Assembly (NCBI GenBank): GCA_958450365.1
Contig: CAUEEP010000864.1
Coordinates: 1-64,000, forward strand
DNA: 64,000 nt
Direction of reading: 5' to 3'
Source of the DNA: Mesorhabditis belari
Taxonomy: Eukaryota; Nematoda; Chromadorea; Rhabditida; Rhabditidae
Below are positions 23,326 to 33,109 of this stretch, one piece after another. Under the pieces are notes generated by a model. It saw nothing but the letters and a program-made list of their open reading frames with translations, ran no database searches and was not told where the DNA came from. Within the stretch, counting starts at the first letter, position 1, and each line of letters starts with the position of its first letter. A program made the translations under genes and the position numbers.

Positions 23326-23619
23326 ATGGTGAGATAGCTGATAATAAGTAGGAAGAAAGGTAGGGAAAGCAAACCATAACTTTGTGGGCTTAAGCTGGAA
23401 ATAAGCTAAAAGAAAAAAAATATAACAACATTGTTCAACACTGTTCCCTCTCTGTTTCTTTTTTTTTGATTTGATGAATTTTATTTCAAGTATCCAGGTC
23501 GAGAGAAGCTAGTTTTAAAACACCACACACTAATCATTCATCAGAAAATAAAAAAAAAAAAAAAAAAATAAAAAAGATAAGGGTTAAAAGAATTTTATTT
23601 TAAAAAAAAAAAAAGGTCT

Positions 23620-24154
23620 ATTATATTAGGTTGGTGCATAAGTCTTTTCGGTGTTTTTCGTACTTCTGTTAAAAAGAAAAAATTACCCCAAACAATCTAT
23701 AGCTTGCTCTAAAAATAGGGGTTTTCAAGTTGAAAGGTTTTTTGTCTTGCATCGTTGCATGTTGCATCTTGCATCTTTTTCGGTTCACTTTCAAGCAAAT
23801 TCGAGAGGGAAAACGCCTTCTCCGTAAAAATCTATAAAAAACTCTACGGAAAAATTGGCTGAATGAATTTCTCTGAAATTTGGCGAAATATCAAACATTT
23901 TTTTCTCTATCTTTTATCTATTGACACGAAGATAGGTTTTCTTTAGCTAAGGTGTCTAAACAGCATCATCGAGTTGGCCCTTTTTGACTACCCGACTTCA
24001 TACTCTCAAGAAAATCCAGGCATTAAATATTTTTAAACCCGTTTTAATGTTATTTTTGCAAAAAAATAATTGGTTTTTCTAATCAACGGTAGTTTAATTC
24101 GTGCATTTGTTCGCTTGAAACGGCAGACGAAAAGGAACAAAAACACTTATGCAT
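23620..24154. mobile_element. Mariner-like terminal repeat, partial element
   Basis: TTAGGTTGGTGCATAAGTCT at 23626 is the characteristic terminal sequence of mariner elements in animals. I could not find its partner; CACTTATGCATCAG near 24145 is a weak candidate. The interior has the GTGTC-AAGATAGGTTTTCTTT motif seen in other MITEs here. No transposase frame. Confidence 0.45.
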
Positions 24155-24470
24155 CAGATAATAGATTGTTTTAGAGGACAAAAGTCTTTTAACGTTGGTT
24201 TTTAGAAGTTTGCTCTTTGTCTTGATCTTGTTCCAAATCCGATCAATTTGCAAACGTTTGAAAAATTTAAAGAACTTATGATCTCTATCTTATTTAACAT
24301 TATAAAAAGATGAACTTTTTAATAAAACAAAAATTGAGCCTTTAAAAAAAGCCGTCTTTTAACCGTTGACAAATTGGTCGAATCTTTTCTAAGATATACA
24401 AAGAGCAAACTTCTAAAAACTAATCTTAAAAGACTTTTCTCCTTGACTGTAAAACAATCTATTATCTATT
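24155..24470. mobile_element. Small foldback element, about 310 bp
   Basis: ATAATAGATTGTTTTA followed by AAAAGTCTTTTAAC and AAGTTTGCTCTTTG (24158-24224) recurs in reverse at 24397-24470. A third, direct copy of the right end lies at 24519-24582. No coding potential. Confidence 0.6.
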
Positions 24471-24615
24471 ATCTTTATTATCATCTTTATTATCTTTATG
24501 AATGGATATCAATGACGTCACAAAGAGCAAACTTCTAAAAACCAAAAGCCACTAAAACTTAACAGACTTTTCTCTATGACTGTATCGTTATTTTTATCAT
24601 AGAATCCATGTCTTC

Positions 24616-24860
24616 TCAAAAAACGAACCTGGAAAAGCAAAGCTCGATCTGATCGATAGTGCTCTGAATCGAGAAGGTATGCCCAGTAGTTATTGTAATA
24701 TTGCGGGTTACCGGTGAACTGAAAAGTGAGCTAGATTTTTTCAATCTATTGGAGAATTTCTTTACATGAACTGCACTGATAATCGCATTGAATGTCTCAA
24801 TCGTTTTCGGCTCCAATTCCAACGCGTAAATCCTTTTCTTCATAAAGGCACTTGATTGAA
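24616..24860 (-). CDS. Candidate exon, unknown protein
   Basis: The minus strand after an acceptor TTTCGCAG (at 24861) is open and contains MKKRIYALELEPKTIETFNA and KKFSNRLKKSSSLFSS, basic and plausible as protein. It lies about 165 bp downstream of the proline-rich ORF (25026-25337), but the obvious donor and acceptor do not join in phase, so I list them separately. No family recognised. Confidence 0.35.
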
Positions 24861-25025
24861 CTGCGAAAGTCTGAATTTGGGTATTTGAGAGTTGATTTTT
24901 ATCTTTGTTGCAGGCTTTAGTCTTAAAGTTAGACTTAGCTGCTCATCACTAGATTTAGCTGATTATTTAGCCTATGCTTAGACTTAGACGTAGATTAACT
25001 TAGACTTAGACTTCTACAACCTCAC

Positions 25026-25337
25026 CTCAAGAATTTCCAGTACATCTTTCACCGGAAAAATTCCGAGTTTAGCATTTTTTCGTAAAAGAGGCGGAAGTGC
25101 TGGAGGTGGAGGACCATTGGGAAATGGATTGGCTCGTGGGAAAACATTCAATCGTCGTTGCCTGTTTCGTCGTTGCCTGTTTCGGTACTCAAGTCCAAGA
25201 GGTTCCGGTAGACGGGGAAGGACGAAATTAACAAAATCCTCATCAGAGATTTCATTTGGTGTCTCCTGATTCCGCATTGTCTCGATGAAGACAAATGAAG
25301 AGGCGGACGTCTGCAAATTGTACGATAAGCCGTTCAA
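25026..25337 (-). CDS. Candidate proline/arginine-rich exon, unknown protein
   Basis: Open frame from MNGLSYN (or from the later MRNQETPNEISDEDF) to a good donor, GAG/GTGAGG, at 25025. It holds ISDEDFVNFVLPRLPEPLGL, a doubled NRQRRNRQRR (a 15-bp tandem duplication), PFPNGPPPPALPPLL and GIFPVKDVLEILE. The composition looks coding and the polyproline run could bind SH3 or profilin-type partners, but that is inference. No domain recognised. Confidence 0.4.
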
Positions 25338-25339
25338 CT

Positions 25340-26106
25340 ATCAAAGTTCAGCTTCTATGAAGCTTCTTCAACTATGAAACAAAGCTATGACGGAAATAAG
25401 CTTTTCTAGAGTTCACTCTCTCTTCTTTAGAAAGTGGATCATTTGAAAAGCTAACGTAATCTTTTTCAAATTTTCCGCTTTTTAAAGATTATTACAAACC
25501 AATGCCAAGAATTGACTCATCCCAGCAGGACACTTTTTACATTTCTCATAGCACCAACATCTCCATTCATCGACGATCCATTTAAGCCCCAACTGAACAT
25601 TTTTGTCATTTGCATTAATTTTAAGCTCACTAGGTTATAAACCTAATTTTAAGATTGATAGAATTTACCGTAGATTTTATTTTTACTCGATTAATGAGCT
25701 TTTGCAGATTTCGTATACAATTGAAGACAAAAATGACGGCACCAGAGTTTTGCAAAAGAGTGGAAAAGTTGAGAAGGTCCGAATTGAATAGCTGAAGGGT
25801 TAAAGTTAAAGTTTTCATTAGATTCACTGGCATATGTTCAATAATATCTTCAAGGATATTCAAGAATATATACCTTGGTCAAGATTTGTTTTAGATTTTG
25901 TATCACTGGCAAGTACTTGCATTTAAATTTTTTGATTTCTGAAACTCATCTCTTCTTCTCTTCGAAAAAAAAATTGTTGAAAAACTTCAAAACCCGTTTT
26001 CGACCGAATCCCTAATTTAAATAAGACCACCGAGTTGATGTCTATGGTGCACCGAGTTGATGTCTGAGCCGGGTTGATGACTATTTACAGCTGCCAAAGT
26101 TTTCTA
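25340..26106. other. No gene seen
   Basis: AT-rich spacer. ORFs at 25603-25791 and 25630-25863 overlap antisense and show no family signal. Confidence 0.4.
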
Positions 26107-26605
26107 GATCACTAGATCTCATCCCCCACTCAACACTAGATCTCATCCTCCACTCAACACTAGATCTCATCCCCCACTCAACACTAGATCTCATCCCCCA
26201 CTCAACACTAGACCCCCCACTCAACACTAGATCTCATCCCCCACCAACACAGATCTCATCCTCCACTCAACACTAGATCTCATCCCCACTCAACACTAGA
26301 TCATCCCACTCAACACTAGATCTCATCCCCCACTCAACACTAGATCTCATCCTCCACTCAACACTAGATCTCATCCTCCACTCAACACTAGATCTCACCC
26401 ACTCAACACTAGATCTCATCCCCCACTCAACACTAGATCTCATCCTCCACTCAACACTAGATCTCATCCCCCACTCAACACTAGATCTCATCCTCCACTC
26501 AACACTAGATCTCATCCTCCACTCAACACTAGATCTCATCCTCCACTCAACACTAGATCTCATCCTCCACTCAACACTAGATCTCATCCCCCCACTAGAT
26601 CTCAA
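26107..26605 (+). repeat. 24-bp minisatellite with AGATCT
   Basis: About 20 units of ACTAGATCTCATCCYCCACTCAAC (printed here in parts: ACTAGATCTCATCC and YCCACTCAAC), with two unit types (CCCCCAC and CCTCCAC) alternating irregularly and some shortened units. The minus-strand frame MRSSVEW is a by-product. Confidence 0.92.
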
Positions 26606-27099
26606 CGTCAGTACATTTTTCGACTCCACATCAATAGGTTCTGATAAGCGATTTTTGAGATTTCGAGGAATTTAGGCGGCGCTTAGGGTGAATAGAGAAA
26701 ATCGGTATTTTTTTGACTTTTTTAATGAATAAATATAGGAAATAAATTCATTTAAATAGTTAAAGCTATTAATTAAATGAATCTTTTTATTTCTAGGTTG
26801 TGGTTTTGCTTTAAATGTTTGTTATCCGATTTGGGATTTGGGGCCTCGTTTGTTCGCTTCTTTTAACTAACATCATCGATAATCGATCAAAAATCGACCA
26901 TTTTGATAATCGAAACTTTTTGGATCAAAAACAAACCGTGACATTTTGATAGGGGTTTTCAATTGGGAAGGTATGCACTCGGAGTAAACGGGGTCGAATC
27001 GTTTTTGTCAATTGAAAGATCACAAATCTCTCGTCAAAGTCTTCAGTGATCAGAAAATTCTTGTTTCCACTGCAGAAAAAAACTCATCAATGAATGAAT

Positions 27100-28520
27100 G
27101 AAGTTGAAATTTGCTTTGTTTTAATGAAAGAAGTACAAGTACAAGCTACGAAGCTGAAGAATGGATAAAAGTAAGTTTTTGTGCAGAGGTTGACAAAGAT
27201 TGGATGGAGTCGAACTTCTCCAGGGAATAGAATTCAATCATCTGGATACCAATGAAAGCTTTCTTTGGTGAATGATAATGTTTTAAATTTGATTGACTGT
27301 TTTTGTAGCAAAACAGTCAAATAAATTGGCGTAAAACTTCTAATATAGCTAATGTACGTCGATTTTTCAAATACCATCGAGTACCAAGATAATCACCGGA
27401 TTTCTTTTGTTTTACAAAACTCGTAAACGCTTCTTGGCTTAATCAAATTTGTTTTAGTTGCAAAGAAGAAGTTTTCCTTGTCATTCTGCACTTGTTGCTG
27501 GTCCTGTCAACGATTTTCTTTTAATTTTTTATTTCCGCAGCCAAAAACGATGCCTAAAAAATTAATGGGGAGAAAAAGCCTTATTGACTATCAATGAGCC
27601 GATAAAATGAAGGAATTGGCAAGGAAAAGTTGTTAAAAATCTTCCTTTTCGCAAAGGCATCCGAGACTCGAGAAGAAGCACATTCAGACTCTCGAAAAGG
27701 CACCAAAATCCACCATCAAGTTTGGGATTATTTTTGGCATGACTAAGCACTCCTATTAGGGTGGTGCAAAAGAAACTGCCCGATGGGTATCAGCTCTCAT
27801 TTATCAGAAACGAGCGATGCTAACGGCATTATTTTTTATGTTTTGTTCGCATATCTTTTTGGCAAATCTTAAAATTTTGAAAGTTTGAAGGTAAAACAAC
27901 AACGACAATAATGATCAATGATTGACAGATTATCAACAAATCTATAAAAAGCCCAACAAAATTATTAAAACCCTAGGGTTTAAGTTAGGTTAAGCTAAGA
28001 CTCGGCTGCACCAGGAAGAGACAAGCAGCTCAAAGAAGATCCAAGGCCTGACTCTAGCTTTGTCTGGTTTACAGGGAAAATCCAGTTAAAAGCCTTTCCT
28101 GGTGTTAGAATCCAGTTAGAAACCGTTCTTTGTTAGAATCCAGTTAAATCATTCACTTTAGATAAACTCCAGCTAAACTTTCAAAATTTAACTGAAAACA
28201 TTTACAGAATTCTCTCTTATACAAATTGCTCTCTTATACATAAACTCTCTTATACAAATTGCTTTTTAAATTTGCTTTAAATTTTAAATTAAAATTGCTC
28301 TAAAAACCTTGGATTTTACCTTGTAAAAAGAATAAAGCCAAAATCTACTGGTTTTCGATTGGATTTTTTTTGCTAAGCTAATTAAAAATTGGATTTTTAA
28401 TTAATTTCAATTGTTTTTTGACAACAGTAATAAAGTATAGAAAAAGACAGGTGTTATTTTAAAGCAAAATGTCTGGAATGACTTTCTAAGCTTTCTAAGT
28501 AGAAAAAGGAAGAGATTATT
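27100..28520 (-). repeat. R1 repeat family, copy 3, interrupted
   Basis: 27110-27560 matches 61450-61870 and 27580-27850 matches 62455-62725 (same orientation); about 600 bp between these two parts of R1 is missing at the join near 27540-27580. 28205-28520 resumes R1 (compare 37110-37410). The R1 frame is cut to 27562-27750. Confidence 0.75.
27945..28205. repeat. Inverted repeat arm, partner 30810-31110
   Basis: Shared in inverse: CCCTAGGGTTTAAGTTAGGT, GCAGCTCAAAGAAGATCC, and a repeating ATCCAGTTARAA unit with CCTTTCCTGGTGTTAG. The arms enclose about 2.6 kb, including the helicase fragment and R1 tail. Further ATCCAGTTAAAAGCC units lie at 31355-31400. Confidence 0.75.
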
Positions 28521-29090
28521 GCATTCGTTGTCCCACTTCGTACCTCTGAAAGGGAATCTTGCTTTATCACAGGAAAAATCGGGAATTTATCAATTCAGGA
28601 AAAGCTTTATTACCCCGAGATGTAGCGGAATTGGACGATCATCGACCGAATCGAGGCGGAGACCTGGACGAATTTGGCGAATCGGGTCAATCTTTAACGA
28701 GTTTGGAGACAATAACAGATTTTCAAAAAGCACCCAAGTCACGTCGTTTCGTTCCTGTTTGTTTTCATAGCAAGCATAAGAAATCTTCTAACCCTTGTGA
28801 GCTGATTTAAATTAAACCAGACGCAGACCAGAATATCAGAAGCGATCTTAATAAATTCTTGATTCTTATATACTAGTAAATCTCGTCACAAAGGCTCTCC
28901 TGGAAAAAACTGTAAGCAGCTAGCTGGTAGTGGTAGACATAAAGATAGATAAGGGTATATGATTTGTTTGTTAAATCATATTTCTTCTCACCTGATCGTG
29001 TTGATGTATCATTGCTAGACCGAGATGTTGTGGTTCCATTCTTGTGTTCGCTCGTTAATTTCTCTTCTCTTTGCCTTCCTTTTCTTTTCA
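28521..29090 (-). other. Exon-like pieces duplicated at 51330-51720
   Basis: 28712-29075 is a direct copy of 51330-51705. On the minus strand an open stretch ends at a GTGAG donor (28991) and encodes KLTSEHKNGTTTSRSSNDTS, rich in Ser and Thr; the same frame is kept at 51616-51700 and is damaged at 1110-1205. On the plus strand an 83-codon ORF (28559-28810) reads LLPRDVAELDDHRPNRGG. I recognise neither. Confidence 0.35.
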
Positions 29091-29595
29091 AAAATACACT
29101 GATAAGAAACGAATCAAAGAAATCTTTAAAATTTTAAGTAAAAAAGGATCGATTGCAGAATCGTTTGGAAAATATTAGTGAAAGGAGTGCTTGGAATGAC
29201 GTGAAAATTGAAGATTGACGTGACTTTTTTCGAAAAAATGAGAGGACACCGAGAAACAGGATACAAACAGACAGATACCACATAGGATATGAAGCTCTCG
29301 TGTTGCCCATCGCTGAAGGAAAGCAGGTGACGCGGAGCCAAGAAAAGCAGAAGGGGAAGGACGGAAGGGGACAGGAAAAGGAGGAATGGCAATTCGATCT
29401 ACATATGCATCCGATGATATTCAGAATATTTAAATTGGCTAGTCCAACATTAAGATATTTGAGGCGAATTTTTCAGTTGTCAGAATTTCTATTTTTATTA
29501 AGATATTTTTATTAAGATATTAAGATATTTGAGCTCAAAGTTGGAGTTATCACAGAAATTATCAAATTTTAATACTTCTTAATCGCAATCGTCCC
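29091..29595. repeat. AT-rich part of inverted duplicate (with 480-1110)
   Basis: Reverse complement of about 480-1110. The hydrophobic ORFs on both copies (29126-29392 minus; 681-971 plus) share ISYVVSVC and CPLIFSK but are otherwise out of register. No gene supported. Confidence 0.5.
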
Positions 29596-30003
29596 TTATC
29601 TTGGTTCAGCTTGTCCGTGATGTTCCTCATCTAAACTTTCAATACAAAAATGCAAGATACTCCAACTTATATTGTAGAAATGATGTAGCTCATCCAACGT
29701 GATACATTTGCTTTCCAATAGATCAGCAATAACTTCGTCGACGGTCGTCGTCAAGTAGTGACAAACTGACTCCTCCGAGAGCTCGCCGATGCCGTAGAAA
29801 CTGAAAGAGAAATGTTAAGATAGAAGATCTAGCTTATGACAAAATAAAGCCATTTTATATGCAACTTTCGGACATGATTTTGACCTACAAAGAGAACTTT
29901 TTAGCCGTACTTTGGATTCGCAAAGAGTCTTCGGTAGAGATATGTGCCTGCGATGTACTCCATTACACTCTGCTTTGTGGTGATCGTCCCGGGGTGCCAA
30001 AAA
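29596..30003 (-). pseudogene. ASCC3/BRR2-type helicase fragment (winged-helix region)
   Basis: Exon 1 (from about 30003 to 29911) reads TITTKQSVMEYIAGTYLY then RRLFANP, ends at a GTACGG donor, and joins in phase to exon 2 (29800-29596) with YGIGELSEESVCHYLTTTVD, EVIADLLESKCITLDE and HHFYNISWSILHF. This order matches the region of ASCC3/BRR2 helicases after the motor core: T-I-x-x-KQ-A-x-DY-x-T(W)T-x-x-RR-x-x-x-NP-x-YY, then V-S...L...LSDLE-x-SKCI, then the YY-I-x-x-x-T Sec63-domain start. A stop at 29596-29598 ends it early; the motor domains and most of Sec63 are missing. These helicases act in the spliceosome (BRR2) or in alkylation repair and ribosome rescue (ASCC3). Confidence 0.7.
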
Positions 30004-30019
30004 ACACCATTGAACAAAT

Positions 30020-30809
30020 ATTTTATTAGTAAGTTTGAACGAGATTGGGACGGAGTACTTCAAGTGTTTGTAGCAAATGGAAAATTTCAAAAGCTGAGGC
30101 TAAAATTTCAATGTTGAGGGCTTCGAATTCAAAAATTTGGAGCTGGTTTCATTTCTGTTTGTCTGTTTAATTGTTAATTTTTATTGGAGCAAACCACTCA
30201 GAAAGCTTACCATGATACGTTTATAATGACTTTGATAATATAAATTGCTTGACAAAGATATCTGGCCACAGCACACCAACAAAGATATAGGAGCCCTACA
30301 TGAAAAGATTTAACGCCTAACAAGCAGCTGACATAGCTAACAAGCAGCTGTCACACCTAAGGTTGACACGCCTAACAAGCAGCTGACATTTAAGTCTCGT
30401 CGTCTTTCGAGATTTCGAAAATAAAATTTTTTTTTCTAGCTTACTTAAGCTAGCAAGAATGACAAAATAGTCAAAATAGACTCAATTCTTGTTTCAAAGT
30501 CAAAGTTGTTTACAAAGAAGTTGTGTTCTTCAAGTATATTTTGTGCTCGAAACACACGCTTTCTAGTCCATTTCTGAAGTTCTTTTATATATGTTTCGTA
30601 TTCGGACAAGGAATGATTAACATTTGCATTTGTTCAGCGAGAAAGTGATGAATCAATAAAAAGAAAGAAAGCGACAATTCCAAAAATCTTTTTGTGCAGA
30701 GAGAAAGAAAATTCGACAACAATTCTATGAATTCTAGTAAGAGAGCCGATTTGGAGTAATTCGAGGTGAAAAAGGAGACCATTCCAAACGTTAGTCGAAT
30801 TCTGTAAAT
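30020..30809. other. No gene; small CTAACAAGCAGCTGACA repeat
   Basis: Three units of about 22 bp containing CTAACAAGCAGCTGACA lie at 30316-30390. The minus ORF 30585-30782 has no known domain. Confidence 0.5.
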
Positions 30810-31110
30810 GTTTTCAGTTAAATTTTGATAGTTTAGCTGGAGTTTATCTAAAGTGAATGATTTAACTGGATTCTAACAAAGAACGGTTTCTAACTGGATT
30901 CTAACACCAGGAAAGGCTTTTAACTGGATTTTCCCTGTAAACCAGACAAAGCTAGAGCCAGGCCTTGGATCTTCTTTGAGCTGCTTGTCTCTTCCTGGTG
31001 CAGCCGAGTCTTAGCTTAACCTAACTTAAACCCTAGGGTTTTAATAATTTTGTTGGGCTTTTTATAGATTTGTTGATAATCTGTCAATCATTGATCATTA
31101 TTGTCGTTGT
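30810..31110. repeat. Inverted repeat arm, partner 27945-28205
   Basis: See the partner arm for shared words. Both arms end at the TTATTGTCGTTGTTGTTTTACC word (reverse at 27890-27915). Confidence 0.75.
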
Positions 31111-31704
31111 TGTTTTACCTTCAAACTCAGCCGTATATGGCTCAGACTTCATTTTCACGAATTCAGAGGGTGTTCACTGAATCTCAAAAAGTCCAGCTGC
31201 AATTGACGCAATGATCCTTGATTCTGAAAATTGAGATTTTTATGTTTGTTTTGAAAGTTTAAAAGCTTGAAAGCTCGATGAAATCTCTTTACTTTAAAGC
31301 TAAATATTTGAATCATAAAAATACAAATTTAAATGGATAAATCTTCCCTTTAAAGGCTTTTAACTGGATTCCAACACCAGGAAAGGCTTTTAACTGGACT
31401 ACCATTACAGACATTCGTTTAAAGTTCTAGCATTAAACTAAAACGAACCAAAGAATGAAACATGCACATGTTCGGTTCCTCATCTTCACCATTTGGACAA
31501 TCTCGATTTCCATTACACAAATCAACCGCTCTGATACAAGGCCAATCGATTGGATATTTTCCTTCGATTAAAGTTAGAGAAATAAAGAAGACAAATTAAT
31601 ATGCAACTTATCTAATATAATAGATTTTATTAATGCGTTTTCGCACTTTATTTCTTTCTGAATAAAGGATTTATATAAATATTTATCTATAAATGATTCA
31701 AGCC
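31111..31704. other. No gene seen; R1-end sequence at 31560-31640
   Basis: 31555-31640 repeats the R1 word ATTAAAGTTAGAGAAATAAAG and the AATATGCAA-TTATCTAATATAAT stretch found at 18900-18960, 38055 and 63370. The rest is unique AT-rich DNA. Confidence 0.5.
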
Positions 31705-31912
31705 AAATACATATTGGACACTCGGCTGGGGCATGCTCTGGCAGCTTTTAGAAAAGAGATAACTCAAGACAATTTTTGTACCCATCGATCTGTATTGATT
31801 CAGCTTTAGCATAAGTATAAAACGTCAAAACTTGGCAAATTTAAGGTACACTCCCAAAATTTCGGAAAGAACTTTTCCATCAACCCAATATCAATTAATC
31901 TAATACTTGCTG
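31705..31912. repeat. Inverted repeat flanking the SET gene, left arm
   Basis: Reverse complement of 36164-36369, diverged. The inner end reads CCCAATATCAATTAATCTAA, and the mariner-like word TTGGGTTGAAAAGTTCTTTC is present in reverse form (here with one insertion). The right arm contains a minus-strand frame KIAVKAFRKEISQKGF that is broken here. Confidence 0.65.
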
Positions 31913-33109
31913 CATTAGAAAGGCCTATTATTTTTAGAACAGAATAAAGAAATCTAAGGAAAATTTATTTTTTAGTATTATTAGTTTAGTTTAGCATTAG
32001 TTTAGTATTATAAAGTTTATATTCTATAGTTTTTTATGTAGGCATGAAGTCGGATAGTCAAAAAAAGGCGACAGCGCGAAGACTTATATTCTCAATTTAA
32101 GCGAGAATATAAGTCCACTTCGAGCTAGAGATCTATGACCACTCATTTCAGAATCGGCCTGGCCTTCACAATTCATCGCACAGGATCGGGGCAAACAATC
32201 GATCGAATCCCATTCATCGGACACCCCGACGACAGCAACCGCTCCAGCCACCGCCACCCATTCATCTGCCAATGCACAGCCCGCAACATGTTCGTTTTTG
32301 AAAACATTAATCTCTAATAATATTGAACTCTCGCCTTTCATGGTGATCTTTTTCTTCAATGTTTCTCGGTTCAAATTCTCTCGCCCTTGGTATCTTTTAT
32401 ACGTTTTATAGCAATAAAGATCTTCTATTTGAAGCAAACTATTAATCAATTCATAAGCTTAAAAAACAGATTTATGACAAAGTGTCCAAAGAATTTTCGG
32501 CCAACTTTTTAGACTAACAAAAAGTCCCCAATTAATAGCAAACATTAGAACCGGACTGTTGCTAGGCAGCCAGGTAAATCGCGGACTTCATCCTTGCCTT
32601 GAGATTAAAAGCTGCAAAAAATAAATCTCTCTATTTTTGGATTCTCATTACATTCGACGTTGCATGATTTCTACAAAGAATATAAAACGTAAGGCTAAAA
32701 AACAAAAATAAGGTGCAACATCTTGTAGCGAAAATTTACCTAAATGATTCTTTTCCGATTTAGATGTTTGACTCTCAAAGTCTAAAAAAGAAATCCAATG
32801 AAAGACAGCAAATGTTGCCTTGCCTTCTCTTGTCTTCTCTTTTTCTTTTCCTTAGAAACTAAGATATAGAAACTAAGTGAAAAAAGTTATGCAACGGTCT
32901 CAGGACTTTAAACACCTAGCAACGAAATAACCTAGTGCTACAATAACGAAAAAGATTAAAAAATCCAAAAAGCTAAGTTATTACTCCAAACAAATTTTAT
33001 TATTGGTTGCTTCTTTCTTCAGATTTTGAAATTTCCGTGTCTTTTCAGCCACTTTATTTATGATCATTATTTTCCTTGTTTTCTTACGATTTGCTTTAAT
33101 TTTAGTTCC
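31913..33109. other. Upstream region of the SET gene
   Basis: Contains the dispersed repeat at 32108-32400 with a plus frame (32135-32317: MTTHFRIGLAFTIHRTGSG, then QTIDRIPFIGHPDD), and 32370-32690, which recurs in reverse at 10620-10930. From 32690 to 33100 the DNA is unique. TTTAATTTTAG directly before the start codon (ending 33105) is a good trans-splice or 5'-UTR acceptor. Confidence 0.5.

Noticed and set aside
26273..26629. Minus ORF repeating MRSSVEW
   Set aside because: By-product of a 24-bp minisatellite whose length variants break the frame; no flanking coding signal.
32135..32317. PTB-domain resemblance (QTIDRIPFIGHPDD ... FICQC)
   Set aside because: The similarity is limited to a few hydrophobic positions, the frame is broken in the copy at 2090, and no splice context supports it.
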